Assembly (NCBI GenBank): GCA_965249955.1
Contig: OZ252261.1
Coordinates: 434,001 to 498,000, forward strand
Source of the DNA: SB11 sp965249955
Lineage (GTDB): Bacteria; Bacteroidota; Bacteroidia; UBA8524
Length of the DNA: 64,000 nucleotides
Reading direction: 5' to 3'
Within the stretch, counting starts at the first letter, position 1. Each line of letters starts with the position of its first letter. Below are positions 33,448 through 40,996 of the stretch, piece after piece. The notes beneath the pieces were generated by a model. That model saw only the letters and a program-made list of their open reading frames with translations. It searched no databases and had not been told where the DNA came from. The position numbers were made by a program, and so were the translations under genes.

Positions 33448-33864
33448 ATGTGGTTATTATCTGTTATTTGTGCATTAGCCATGCACCCAACTAATGAAAG
33501 AATCGGCACTTTGGTGGTTGAAGTGCAAGGTATTACCCAACCTAAAGGCGAGTTGCAAATTGGGGTGTACAACAATGCACAAGGTTTTGGAGAAAAAGAG
33601 AAAGTATATATAGGTAAAGTTGTTGGAGTCAACAGCAATACAGTAACCGTATCGCTACCCCAATTGCCACACGGCACTTATGCTATTTGTGTTTTTCATG
33701 ATAAAAACAAAAACGGGATATTGGATAAAAGCCTTTTGGGTATACCTACTGAAGCCTATGGATTTTCTAACAATGTACGCGGCACTTTTGGCTTACCCAG
33801 TTTTGATGCTGCCAAATTTGAATTTAATTCAAGCAAAAATAAAATCTCGCTAGTGGTCAAATAA
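33448..33864 (+). CDS. DUF2141 family secreted protein
   Basis: The 138-residue product has a short signal sequence and a DUF2141 beta domain: TLVVEVQGITQPKGELQIGVYN, LPHGTYAICVFHDKNKNGILDK, and the hallmark end PTEAYGFSNNVRGTFGLPSF. The family is periplasmic or secreted and of unknown function. It is divergent from the ECF sigma gene over 87 bases, so control by that sigma factor is possible but not shown. Confidence 0.88.
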   Translation: MWLLSVICALAMHPTNERIGTLVVEVQGITQPKGELQIGVYNNAQGFGEKEKVYIGKVVGVNSNTVTVSLPQLPHGTYAICVFHDKNKNGILDKSLLGIPTEAYGFSNNVRGTFGLPSFDAAKFEFNSSKNKISLVVK

Positions 33865-33889
33865 ATGTATTTTATTTGCCACAATAGCT

Positions 33890-34408
33890 ATGGAAATAAA
33901 AGAAATATTAGCAGCCAAAGACATTAAGGCAAAACAAAAAACTGATTTAATTAGCAGTGCATTACTAAGCCAAACACTTTCTGTTGATGATTTAATACAG
34001 TTTGCCCAAACCGCTAAAGACCCACAAAAAGCTACTTGTATAGAGGCTATTGAATACGCCACAAAACAAACCCCTACAATAATAAATGCCAATGGTTTCA
34101 GTTTTGCTATTGAAAACCTTGCCCACAAAGCCCCAAGGGTGAAATGGGAATCGGCAAAGGTTATAGGCAATACGGCGCACCTTTTTCACAATAAACTTGA
34201 TACTGCAATTAAAAATTTATTGGATAATACTACCCACACGGGCACAGTAGTTCGCTGGAGTGCTGCCTTTGCACTGGGTGAGATATTGAAGCTAAGGCTA
34301 CCGCTAAATAATGATTTGATTGCTGCTGTTGATGAAATTATTGAAAAAGAAGAAAAAAACAGCATCCGTAAAATATATCTTGATGCGCTGAAAAAACTAA
34401 AAAAATAG
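33890..34408 (+). CDS. HEAT-repeat-like protein
   Basis: The 172-residue protein is all-helical with repeat-like pairs such as ENLAHKAPRVKWESAKVIGN and VVRWSAAFALGEILKLRL, the pattern of HEAT/PBS-lyase-type repeats. Such proteins act as binding scaffolds. It follows the DUF2141 gene by 25 bases on the same strand. Confidence 0.82.
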   Translation: MEIKEILAAKDIKAKQKTDLISSALLSQTLSVDDLIQFAQTAKDPQKATCIEAIEYATKQTPTIINANGFSFAIENLAHKAPRVKWESAKVIGNTAHLFHNKLDTAIKNLLDNTTHTGTVVRWSAAFALGEILKLRLPLNNDLIAAVDEIIEKEEKNSIRKIYLDALKKLKK

Positions 34409-34538
34409 CATCATCCTCTCCCCTATCATTTACTTTTCTTTCGGCTATCATATAAACACTAAACCATACGTTTATAAAGTTTAGTGCCTATGCCAAAATG
34501 CTTACTTGTTTTTAATTTTTCATTTAACCCCTACCAAT

Positions 34539-35414
34539 ATGAAAACACTAAGCAAAACTCTTGTTTTGGTAATTGCCTTTTGCGTATGTGGATTTACCAG
34601 TGCAAAACTACCTACGTACACCCTTACTGAAGCAATACAAAAAAAACTGATATCAGTACAAATTATGGGTGCCGACCAAACGCAGCCCAACAGCAGCAGC
34701 CATTATGGTAAGTGTATGCAAATAGAACTAACCAATACCACCAGCCAAAGTTTTAAAATAAAACTGGCAGCGGGTCAACAATTTGAACCCGATGATAGTG
34801 CTATACAAAACATGATGGTAACCGAAGGCGTATTATTTGTGCTAACTCCCAAAAAACAGCGCAAAGAATATATAAATGCTATGTGTGTGCAGCACCACGA
34901 CGGTGGCCCTAACAGCTCGGTTAAATTTACTATGGGAAGTATGAGCAATGGACATTTGCTTGGCATAGCCCAACTGGTTGAAAAACACAAATATTTTAAC
35001 AGCACGGCACAAAATGCAGTATGGTGTATTAGTGACGGTGAAGACATAAGCACTATACAAAATGACGAGGACACGGTGATGACATACGTATTGCAAAAAT
35101 TTGTAAGCGAAGCCACAGGGCAACCCATACCCACTAGGCATAAACAAGTGCATGCACAACCTGCTAAACGTTACTCAAAAACTACGGTAACGTTTGAGTG
35201 GAGTACACACGATACCTACACTACTACTTTGGTGGTGCTTGATATGCAAAACAAACCTGTGATGGAAATTTTGAAAGATGTAGGCTTACCCGCAGGCGAA
35301 CACAGCCAAACAATTATATTAAACGAGGCCAACTTGCCTAAAGGTTATTATAAAATAATATTGTACCTAAACAATAAACCCCAAATGACCCGAAAGGTTA
35401 AACTAGGGCGATAA
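34539..35414 (+). CDS. Secreted protein of unknown function
   Basis: The 291-residue product has a clear signal peptide (KTLSKTLVLVIAFCVCGFTSA). The first half has Cys-containing motifs (HYGKCMQIELTN, YINAMCVQHHDGGP and AVWCISDGEDIS). The last 80 residues form a beta-rich domain with TTTLVVLDMQNKPVMEIL and LPKGYYKIILYLNNK that resembles the Ig-like end domains of T9SS proteins but lacks the usual PNP motif. Family unknown. Start 34539 is chosen since it begins the signal peptide; the longer frame from 34506 adds a non-signal stretch. Confidence 0.78.
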   Translation: MKTLSKTLVLVIAFCVCGFTSAKLPTYTLTEAIQKKLISVQIMGADQTQPNSSSHYGKCMQIELTNTTSQSFKIKLAAGQQFEPDDSAIQNMMVTEGVLFVLTPKKQRKEYINAMCVQHHDGGPNSSVKFTMGSMSNGHLLGIAQLVEKHKYFNSTAQNAVWCISDGEDISTIQNDEDTVMTYVLQKFVSEATGQPIPTRHKQVHAQPAKRYSKTTVTFEWSTHDTYTTTLVVLDMQNKPVMEILKDVGLPAGEHSQTIILNEANLPKGYYKIILYLNNKPQMTRKVKLGR

Positions 35415-35557
35415 TAAGAGAATGTGTTAGTTTTTCATAGTTTCCCCTGTTTGTGGCGACACGGCAGGGGTTTGTTTCTTTACAGCACTGAGTCAACTAT
35501 TAAGTAACATTATAAAAGCATTTAAGCTAATGCAGATACAATAGCTTAAAAATGAAA

Positions 35558-36106
35558 TTATTCTTCTGTTTCTTTTGCGCTAGGTATATATTTTTTTATC
35601 ACCCAATACAGTACAGATACTATTACAGATTTTAGTATGGCCTCGGGTAGTAAACTATAAAAGCCGTTCTTTATAGTGTATAGCAAGGGTAATCCTTTGT
35701 AAAAAGTCCCCCAGGCTACTCCGCAAATAAGTATAAGTGCGTGTGCCATTAACAACCACGAAAATATGGTGAACCAATCTTTAAACTTATCCTTAACGCC
35801 TGAAAGAAGAAGCACTGCTAAAGGAAAGCTAACCACATAGCCGGCGGTATACCCTTGATAAAATTCTTTACCAAAAACATTATCACTAAAAACAGGGAAA
35901 TACAAACCTGCTATCATATAAAGCAAAGTGCCCAATAGATTGGCTTGCCTGCCAAAATACAATACAGTAACGCATAGCGATAAGGTTTGCAGGGTAAGGG
36001 GTATAATGCCTAATTCAATTTTTAGCTTTGCTCCCGCAATCAATCCACCGGTTACAATGGCAGCTTGCCATAAGGCGTGTTTTTCTATTTTATACGTAAA
36101 CTTCAT
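35558..36106 (-). CDS. bioY: Biotin transporter BioY
   Basis: The 182-residue membrane protein has about six segments and the BioY pattern: GAKLKIELGIIPLTLQTLSL (substrate-binding motif near residue 27), LLGTLLYMIAGLYFPVF, and the YTAGYVVSFPLAV region. BioY is the substrate-binding S component for biotin uptake, alone or with an ECF ATPase module; no EcfA or EcfT genes are nearby. Confidence 0.88.
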   Translation of the reverse strand: MKFTYKIEKHALWQAAIVTGGLIAGAKLKIELGIIPLTLQTLSLCVTVLYFGRQANLLGTLLYMIAGLYFPVFSDNVFGKEFYQGYTAGYVVSFPLAVLLLSGVKDKFKDWFTIFSWLLMAHALILICGVAWGTFYKGLPLLYTIKNGFYSLLPEAILKSVIVSVLYWVIKKYIPSAKETEE

Positions 36107-36116
36107 TTGCAGGGCG

Positions 36117-36124
36117 CAAAATTA
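36117..36124 (-). promoter_or_regulatory. -7 box TAATTTTG before bioY
   Basis: A perfect TAnnTTTG box on the minus strand lies ten bases before ATG 36106. No BirA operator is evident. Confidence 0.5.
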
Positions 36125-36201
36125 ACCATTGTGGCGGGTTTACGGTAGATTGTATTTAAAGTTATTGACTTTTAATCAGTAAAAAAGGTAAATGCTGTAT
36201 T

Positions 36202-37116
36202 CTACTCAGGTTTTTCGGGTGAGTTCTCTTGTGGTGCTGATTGGTTTTGTTGCTCTTCAAGAGCTTTTTGCTTTTTTTCTTCGTCCTCAGGCGAAAGAAA
36301 GTGGATTAATCCTTTCTTCACCTCTTCATCTCCATTAATAAATATTTTGTATACGTAGGTATTGGTGATAATATTATCACGCTTTATATTATTTACAGGT
36401 AATTTAAGCTCAGGAAAAATGGCAACAACTTGATACGTTAAGTCGTATATCATCAAACTAACTGTACCGCGTTTAAGCATGTCTTTGGGCAAAATCACCT
36501 TAAATTCATACATTATCTTGCGGTTTTCGGGATCAAATTTTATTTGCTCACGCCACAAATCAATCAACCGAGGAGGCACTTTTCCTTTTGCACCATATAT
36601 AATTTCTTCTAACCTAAAGGTAAGTTTTGTAGTTACTGCCGGTTCTATATTTGCTAATCTATATTTAGAATAAGGAACAACATATAGCACAAGGTTTTCA
36701 AGGTCGCGATTGCTACACTCAATAATCAGGTTTTTTTTGCCCAGTCCTAAAGTATCAATATTTATGTGCAGGGGTATGGGCTTTGCATCAAAGTTTTCCA
36801 TATTGCGCAGTAAAAAATTACCGCCCGTATCTATTACCAAAGCACTACCATCGGTTTCAAACAAAATAAATTCTGTATTTATTATATGCGAAAACTCAAG
36901 TGCATAAACATTATCATCAGACAATGGCCGCCCTGCTTTGTTCTTTAGTTTAGCACTATCAGTAGCAAGCAATGTATTAAACAAAAATACCTTTTTATAA
37001 TCCGTAGCAGTGGTAACATCGTATGCTATGGTTTGTTGCCCGTGCAAGCGGGTACACAAAATTATTCCTACAAGTACTAATAGGAAGGTTTTAATATGGG
37101 CTATGCCATCGCTCAA
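36202..37116 (-). CDS. Secreted protein of unknown function, pair member 1
   Basis: The 304-residue product has a signal peptide (about residues 8-27, TFLLVLVGIILCTRLHGQ) and a mostly beta mature part, ending in a charged Gln/Glu/Pro-rich tail. Its C-terminal portion (TVSLMIYDLTYQVVAIFPEL and NTYVYKIFINGDEEVKKGLIH) resembles the end of the upstream gene product (VNFWLYDKRGRQVKEF and GKYTYKVEVYDGTLIKKGEV), suggesting an old duplication. The start is TTG 37116, as no ATG is in frame before the signal peptide. The stop of the upstream gene is 12 bases away. Confidence 0.72.
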   Translation of the reverse strand: MSDGIAHIKTFLLVLVGIILCTRLHGQQTIAYDVTTATDYKKVFLFNTLLATDSAKLKNKAGRPLSDDNVYALEFSHIINTEFILFETDGSALVIDTGGNFLLRNMENFDAKPIPLHINIDTLGLGKKNLIIECSNRDLENLVLYVVPYSKYRLANIEPAVTTKLTFRLEEIIYGAKGKVPPRLIDLWREQIKFDPENRKIMYEFKVILPKDMLKRGTVSLMIYDLTYQVVAIFPELKLPVNNIKRDNIITNTYVYKIFINGDEEVKKGLIHFLSPEDEEKKQKALEEQQNQSAPQENSPEKPE

Positions 37117-37128
37117 GCTCGTCGGGTA

Positions 37129-37929
37129 TTATTTTTTTAGAATTACTTCCCCTTTTTTTATCAAGGTGCCGTCGTACACTTCTACTTTATACGTGTATTT
37201 GCCTTTTGGTAAATCGTTTATGTAAACAATATTTTCGGCAGCACGCATATTTATAAATTCTTTTACTTGCCTCCCTCTTTTATCGTACAACCAAAAATTT
37301 ACCGATACAAGCTGGGTAAGGTATTCGCGCGGCAACAAAACCAGCAATGCTTTTTTATCATCTTTAACACTGGTTTTTTCTGCCACTTTTTGTATAAATG
37401 TAGCAGGTTGTTTGCCCGTAGCATTAGCATAAGTTTCTTCAATATTTATTTTTAAAACTACTGTTCCGCAGGCAATGGTTTCTTTTCCCTTTTTTATACT
37501 TTCGCCTTTGGTGTGTGCTACAACTACGTTTAGTATGTTTTTGTCGGTTTCATCGGGCACTATATAGGCCACCGCTCCCGCTGTCCAACAGGGGCTTTCG
37601 CTTAAAAAGTATTTTAAAAATATTTCGCGTTTCCCATTTTTGGCTTTAAAGTATAGCGATAAGCTACGGTCGGTTTCAATATAGTAATCGTTATAGGTGT
37701 ATATAGATTTACGCTCGCCATAGTTTACTATAGCAGGTTGTATGGCTGCTTTGTTTATTTGCCTATTGTAGGCCATTACTGAAGCAAAGCCACTATCGGG
37801 TTTATAAAACAAATAGCTGCTGCCTGCATTATCAGGCATGGGGGCTATATAAAAATCTTCTGTTTGTGCAGTTAAAGGTAAAAATGTACCAAATAGCACA
37901 AGGCAAAACAAGCTCTTTATCAAATTCAT
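37129..37929 (-). CDS. Secreted protein of unknown function, pair member 2
   Basis: The 266-residue product begins with a signal peptide (NLIKSLFCLVLFGTFLPLTAQ) and is beta-rich. The last 40 residues resemble a T9SS-type end domain (PKGKYTYKVEVYDGTLIKKGEVILK) but lack a PNP motif. It forms a likely operon with its weak paralogue downstream. ATG 37929 is chosen because a perfect -7 box lies five bases before it; a longer frame from 37983 would cross that box. Confidence 0.75.
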   Translation of the reverse strand: MNLIKSLFCLVLFGTFLPLTAQTEDFYIAPMPDNAGSSYLFYKPDSGFASVMAYNRQINKAAIQPAIVNYGERKSIYTYNDYYIETDRSLSLYFKAKNGKREIFLKYFLSESPCWTAGAVAYIVPDETDKNILNVVVAHTKGESIKKGKETIACGTVVLKINIEETYANATGKQPATFIQKVAEKTSVKDDKKALLVLLPREYLTQLVSVNFWLYDKRGRQVKEFINMRAAENIVYINDLPKGKYTYKVEVYDGTLIKKGEVILKK

Positions 37930-37934
37930 CTTTT

Positions 37935-37942
37935 CAAAGGTA
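37935..37942 (-). promoter_or_regulatory. -7 box TACCTTTG before the 37929 gene
   Basis: A perfect TAnnTTTG box on the minus strand lies five bases before ATG 37929. Confidence 0.6.
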
Positions 37943-38013
37943 TTATTACAGAAACAAAAAAGCTGCCAGTGTTTTATGCACAAGCAGCTTTTGGGTGTAT
38001 ATTTTGCTGAATA

Positions 38014-38667
38014 TTACTTTATTTCAAAGCTCTGAAAATTGACATCGGCAGGAAAATTATTGAAGCTATTAGCAGTTAAGGTATACGTTCCGCTAAAATC
38101 AGCCTCTTTTTTTACTTCGTATATGGTTTGACTAAAACGAACATAACTGTCGGCTTTTGTTGAAGAAGTGGTATAATTTTGTTTTTCGGTTAGTGATAAA
38201 CCTGCATTTTCTAGCGAGTTTAGGTTTAAGGCGGCATATTTAGTTTTATCATCTTTTTTATTGGGTAAAAACTGCTCTACCACTACGTATTGCTTTTGTT
38301 GATAAACTACTTGGCGAACTATTATTTGATTTTTTTGGACTGGCAATGCTTCTTCTACTTCAATTAATACTGAATCGGTAATTAATTCTTTACCGTCAAT
38401 TTTAAATGTAAAAGGGCCTACCCACATAGAGCCTGCTTGGGTTATCTGTTTGTTGATTTTTATTTCTGATTTTATAAGGTAATCATCAGTAAAAAAACTT
38501 TTTTCTTTTTCTGTTGATGTTGTTGGTGTATCAAACAATACTTGTATTAGTATTTCATCGCCAACGCGAGGCGCAATACTTTTAACAATAAGTTTGGCCT
38601 GTGCTTGTGCGGCAGTGCTTAGTAAACTTGCTACAAGTAGTACTAATGAGGTTTTAACAATTTGCAT
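38014..38667 (-). CDS. Secreted protein with weak BatD-like domain
   Basis: The 217-residue product has a signal peptide ending near AAQAQ. The next 110 residues resemble the first beta-sandwich of BatD/oxygen-tolerance proteins, with RVGDEILIQVLFDT, WVGPFTFKIDGKEL and TDSVLIEV. It lacks the membrane anchor of real BatD, and no bat genes are nearby, so the link is only structural. It lies 73 bases downstream of rny's terminator region on the same strand but reads as its own unit. Confidence 0.55.
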   Translation of the reverse strand: MQIVKTSLVLLVASLLSTAAQAQAKLIVKSIAPRVGDEILIQVLFDTPTTSTEKEKSFFTDDYLIKSEIKINKQITQAGSMWVGPFTFKIDGKELITDSVLIEVEEALPVQKNQIIVRQVVYQQKQYVVVEQFLPNKKDDKTKYAALNLNSLENAGLSLTEKQNYTTSSTKADSYVRFSQTIYEVKKEADFSGTYTLTANSFNNFPADVNFQSFEIK

Positions 38668-38694
38668 AATTGACTGTAGGTTAAGTGTATAAAA

Positions 38695-38723
38695 AAAGCC
38701 AAGCTACAATGTAGCTTGGCTTT
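38695..38723 (-). terminator. Terminator after rny
   Basis: AAAGCCAAGCTAC, three bases, and its full complement, followed on the minus strand by a seven-T run. It lies 22 bases downstream of the rny stop and ends the pheT-zapA-rny unit. Confidence 0.9.
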
Positions 38724-38744
38724 ATAACGTTAGTTAAATAACTT

Positions 38745-40286
38745 TTATTTTGCAAAGTTTACCGCACGACGCTCGCGTATAACGGTAACTTTTATTTGAC
38801 CAGGGTATATCATTTCTTTCATTATACGTTGGCTAATATCAAACGATAGCATTTCGGCTTTATCATCAGATACTTTTTCGCTTTCTACCATAACGCGTAG
38901 TTCGCGGCCTGCTTGTATAGCAAATGCTTTGCTTACTCCATCGTACGAAAGTGCAAGGTTTTCCAAGTCTTTCAAACGTTTCATGTAGTTTTCTACATCT
39001 TCGCGTCGAGCACCCGGGCGTGAGCCTGATATAGCATCACAAGCCTGAATAATAGGTGATAGCATAGAAGTCATTTCTATCTCGTCGTGGTGGGCACCAA
39101 TGGCGTTCACTACTTCGGGGTGTTCTTTGTACTTCTCGGCCAGCTTCATACCCAACAATGCGTGTGGAGTTTCAGCATCCTCATCGGGCACTTTACCAAT
39201 ATCATGCAATAAACCTGCGCGTTTGGCTAGTTTCACATTCAAGCCCAATTCGGCAGCCATAGTAGCACAAAGGTTGGCTACCTCACGGCTGTGTTGCAAT
39301 AGGTTTTGTCCGTATGACGAACGGTAGCGCATACGCCCTACCATACGCACCAATTCAGGATGCAAGCCATGCACACCCAAATCTATACAAGTACGTTCAC
39401 CTATTTCTATTACTTCTTCTTCAAGTTGTTTTTTGGTTTTGGCTACCACTTCCTCAATACGAGCGGGGTGGATACGACCGTCTGTTACTAACCTGTGAAG
39501 TGATAGTCGGGCTATTTCGCGACGGATAGGGTCGAAGCCTGAAAGTATAATCGCCTCAGGCGTATCATCCACTATAATTTCAATACCTGTGGCTGCTTCA
39601 AGGGCACGTATGTTACGGCCTTCACGACCGATAATACGTCCTTTTACTTCATCGCTTTCAATATTAAATACCGATACTGAGTTTTCTATTGCCAACTCGG
39701 CAGCAGTACGCTGTATGGTTTGTATAACCACACGACGAGCTTCTTTTGTAGCGGTTAGTTTTGCTTCGTCAACAATATCTTTTACCCTAGCTGATGCTTC
39801 TGAAGATGCTTCGGCGGTAAGGGTTGATACTAATTGTGCTTTTGCTTCATCAGCAGATATACCTGCTATTTTTTCTAACTGTTTCACCTGTTGTTGGTGA
39901 AACTTATCTAAATCTTCCTTTTTCTTAGAAACCAGTTCAAGTTGGTCGCTTAAGTTTTCTTTAATACTATCCAGCTCTTTTTCTTTTTTGTTTTGGCTTT
40001 CAAGTTTTTGGTTTAGGCTTTGTTCTTTTTGTTTTAGCCTGTTTTCTATTTGTTGTGCATTTTGTGTTTTGGCGTTTATTTCTTTTTCATGCTCTTCTTT
40101 TAAGCGCAAAAAATGCTCTTTGGCCTCCAATTGTTTGTCTTTTTTAATCATTTCAGCCTTGTGTTTGGCTTCACTAATTAAATCGTTCGCTGCTTTTTTG
40201 TTCCGTTGGTTTATAAGAAACCATGCTATTACAGCCCCCAGCGCGAGGGACCCTAAAATGGATACGATAAGGATAATACTGTCCAT
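38745..40286 (-). CDS. rny: Ribonuclease Y
   Basis: The 513-residue protein is a membrane-anchored endoribonuclease that starts mRNA decay. It has an N-terminal membrane segment (LIVSILGSLALGAVIAWFLI), a long coiled coil (about 30-160), a KH domain (GRIIGREGRNIRALEAATGIE) and an HD domain with LLHDIGKVPDEDAETPH. It is the last gene of the pheT, ZapB-like, zapA, rny row, 64 bases after zapA. Confidence 0.96.
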   Translation of the reverse strand: MDSIILIVSILGSLALGAVIAWFLINQRNKKAANDLISEAKHKAEMIKKDKQLEAKEHFLRLKEEHEKEINAKTQNAQQIENRLKQKEQSLNQKLESQNKKEKELDSIKENLSDQLELVSKKKEDLDKFHQQQVKQLEKIAGISADEAKAQLVSTLTAEASSEASARVKDIVDEAKLTATKEARRVVIQTIQRTAAELAIENSVSVFNIESDEVKGRIIGREGRNIRALEAATGIEIIVDDTPEAIILSGFDPIRREIARLSLHRLVTDGRIHPARIEEVVAKTKKQLEEEVIEIGERTCIDLGVHGLHPELVRMVGRMRYRSSYGQNLLQHSREVANLCATMAAELGLNVKLAKRAGLLHDIGKVPDEDAETPHALLGMKLAEKYKEHPEVVNAIGAHHDEIEMTSMLSPIIQACDAISGSRPGARREDVENYMKRLKDLENLALSYDGVSKAFAIQAGRELRVMVESEKVSDDKAEMLSFDISQRIMKEMIYPGQIKVTVIRERRAVNFAK

Positions 40287-40350
40287 ACTTGTTCTTTAGC
40301 TTTCGTTAGGCTTTAATACTACACACAAAACAAAGGTGGTGAAAAGAAGA

Positions 40351-40641
40351 TTATTTGCCCAGTTTACTATCAAGCAAATGGTTTATTTGCTCTATCAGTT
40401 CTATGGTTTGGGCAGAGTAGCCAACGGTTTTTTTGTCGGCGGCTATAAAATCGGTAGCTAAATCAAGCGATGCCATTGCTAGGGCATCTTGTTTATCTTT
40501 TACCGAGTAATTTTCGGTATAGGTTTTTGCTTTATCATTGGCCAATTTTGCAGCAGCACGCACGTTTTCTTCAAACCCGGCGTTTATACGCAATGGGTAA
40601 ACCCTATCGCAAATATTTACTTTTACTGAAATCTCTTCCAC
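40351..40641 (-). CDS. zapA: Cell division protein ZapA
   Basis: The 96-residue product has the ZapA pattern: VKVNICDRVYPLRINAGFEENVRAAA-like strands at the N-terminus, then helices KQDALAMASLDLATDF and a coiled C-terminus. ZapA crosslinks FtsZ filaments at the division ring. It follows a short coiled-coil gene by 14 bases. Confidence 0.9.
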   Translation of the reverse strand: MEEISVKVNICDRVYPLRINAGFEENVRAAAKLANDKAKTYTENYSVKDKQDALAMASLDLATDFIAADKKTVGYSAQTIELIEQINHLLDSKLGK

Positions 40642-40655
40642 AAACGTTTCTTCTT

Positions 40656-40946
40656 TTACTCACTAAGTCTTGCTATACAGCGGTCTATCTCTCTAATGTA
40701 CTCGTTTATTTTTAGTTTTACCTCGCGTACATCGGTTTTAGAAAGATTTAACCCTCCTGCAATTTTAATGATTTTATTATACTCTTCTAAGTCTTTAATT
40801 GTATTTTTTTGTATATCAACTGTTTCTTTCAACCTATTGCTTTCCTTTGTCAATCGGGCATTTTCATCCTTCAATAGGTCGTTGGTGGCGGCCAATTGCT
40901 CTACTTTTTGTTTTATAGTTTTAAGCTGTTCTACCAACGAGTCCAT
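40656..40946 (-). CDS. Short coiled-coil protein, ZapB-like
   Basis: The 96-residue product is almost entirely coiled coil (residues about 1-65: LVEQLKTIKQKVEQLAATN and KDENARLTKESNRLKETVD), then a helix ending in INEYIREIDRCIARL. Its size, coiled-coil form and place directly before zapA make it a candidate for the ZapB role of linking ZapA to the chromosome or septum. Sequence homology to ZapB cannot be claimed. Confidence 0.8.
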   Translation of the reverse strand: MDSLVEQLKTIKQKVEQLAATNDLLKDENARLTKESNRLKETVDIQKNTIKDLEEYNKIIKIAGGLNLSKTDVREVKLKINEYIREIDRCIARLSE

Positions 40947-40996
40947 CTAATTTTTTTAGTTTTCGGTTTTAAGTTTACAGTTGTTTATAATATCGA

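Noticed and set aside
40287..40350. 6S RNA between zapA and rny, by analogy with the zapA locus of proteobacteria
   Set aside because: The gap is 64 bases, far too short for 6S RNA, and shows no long hairpin.
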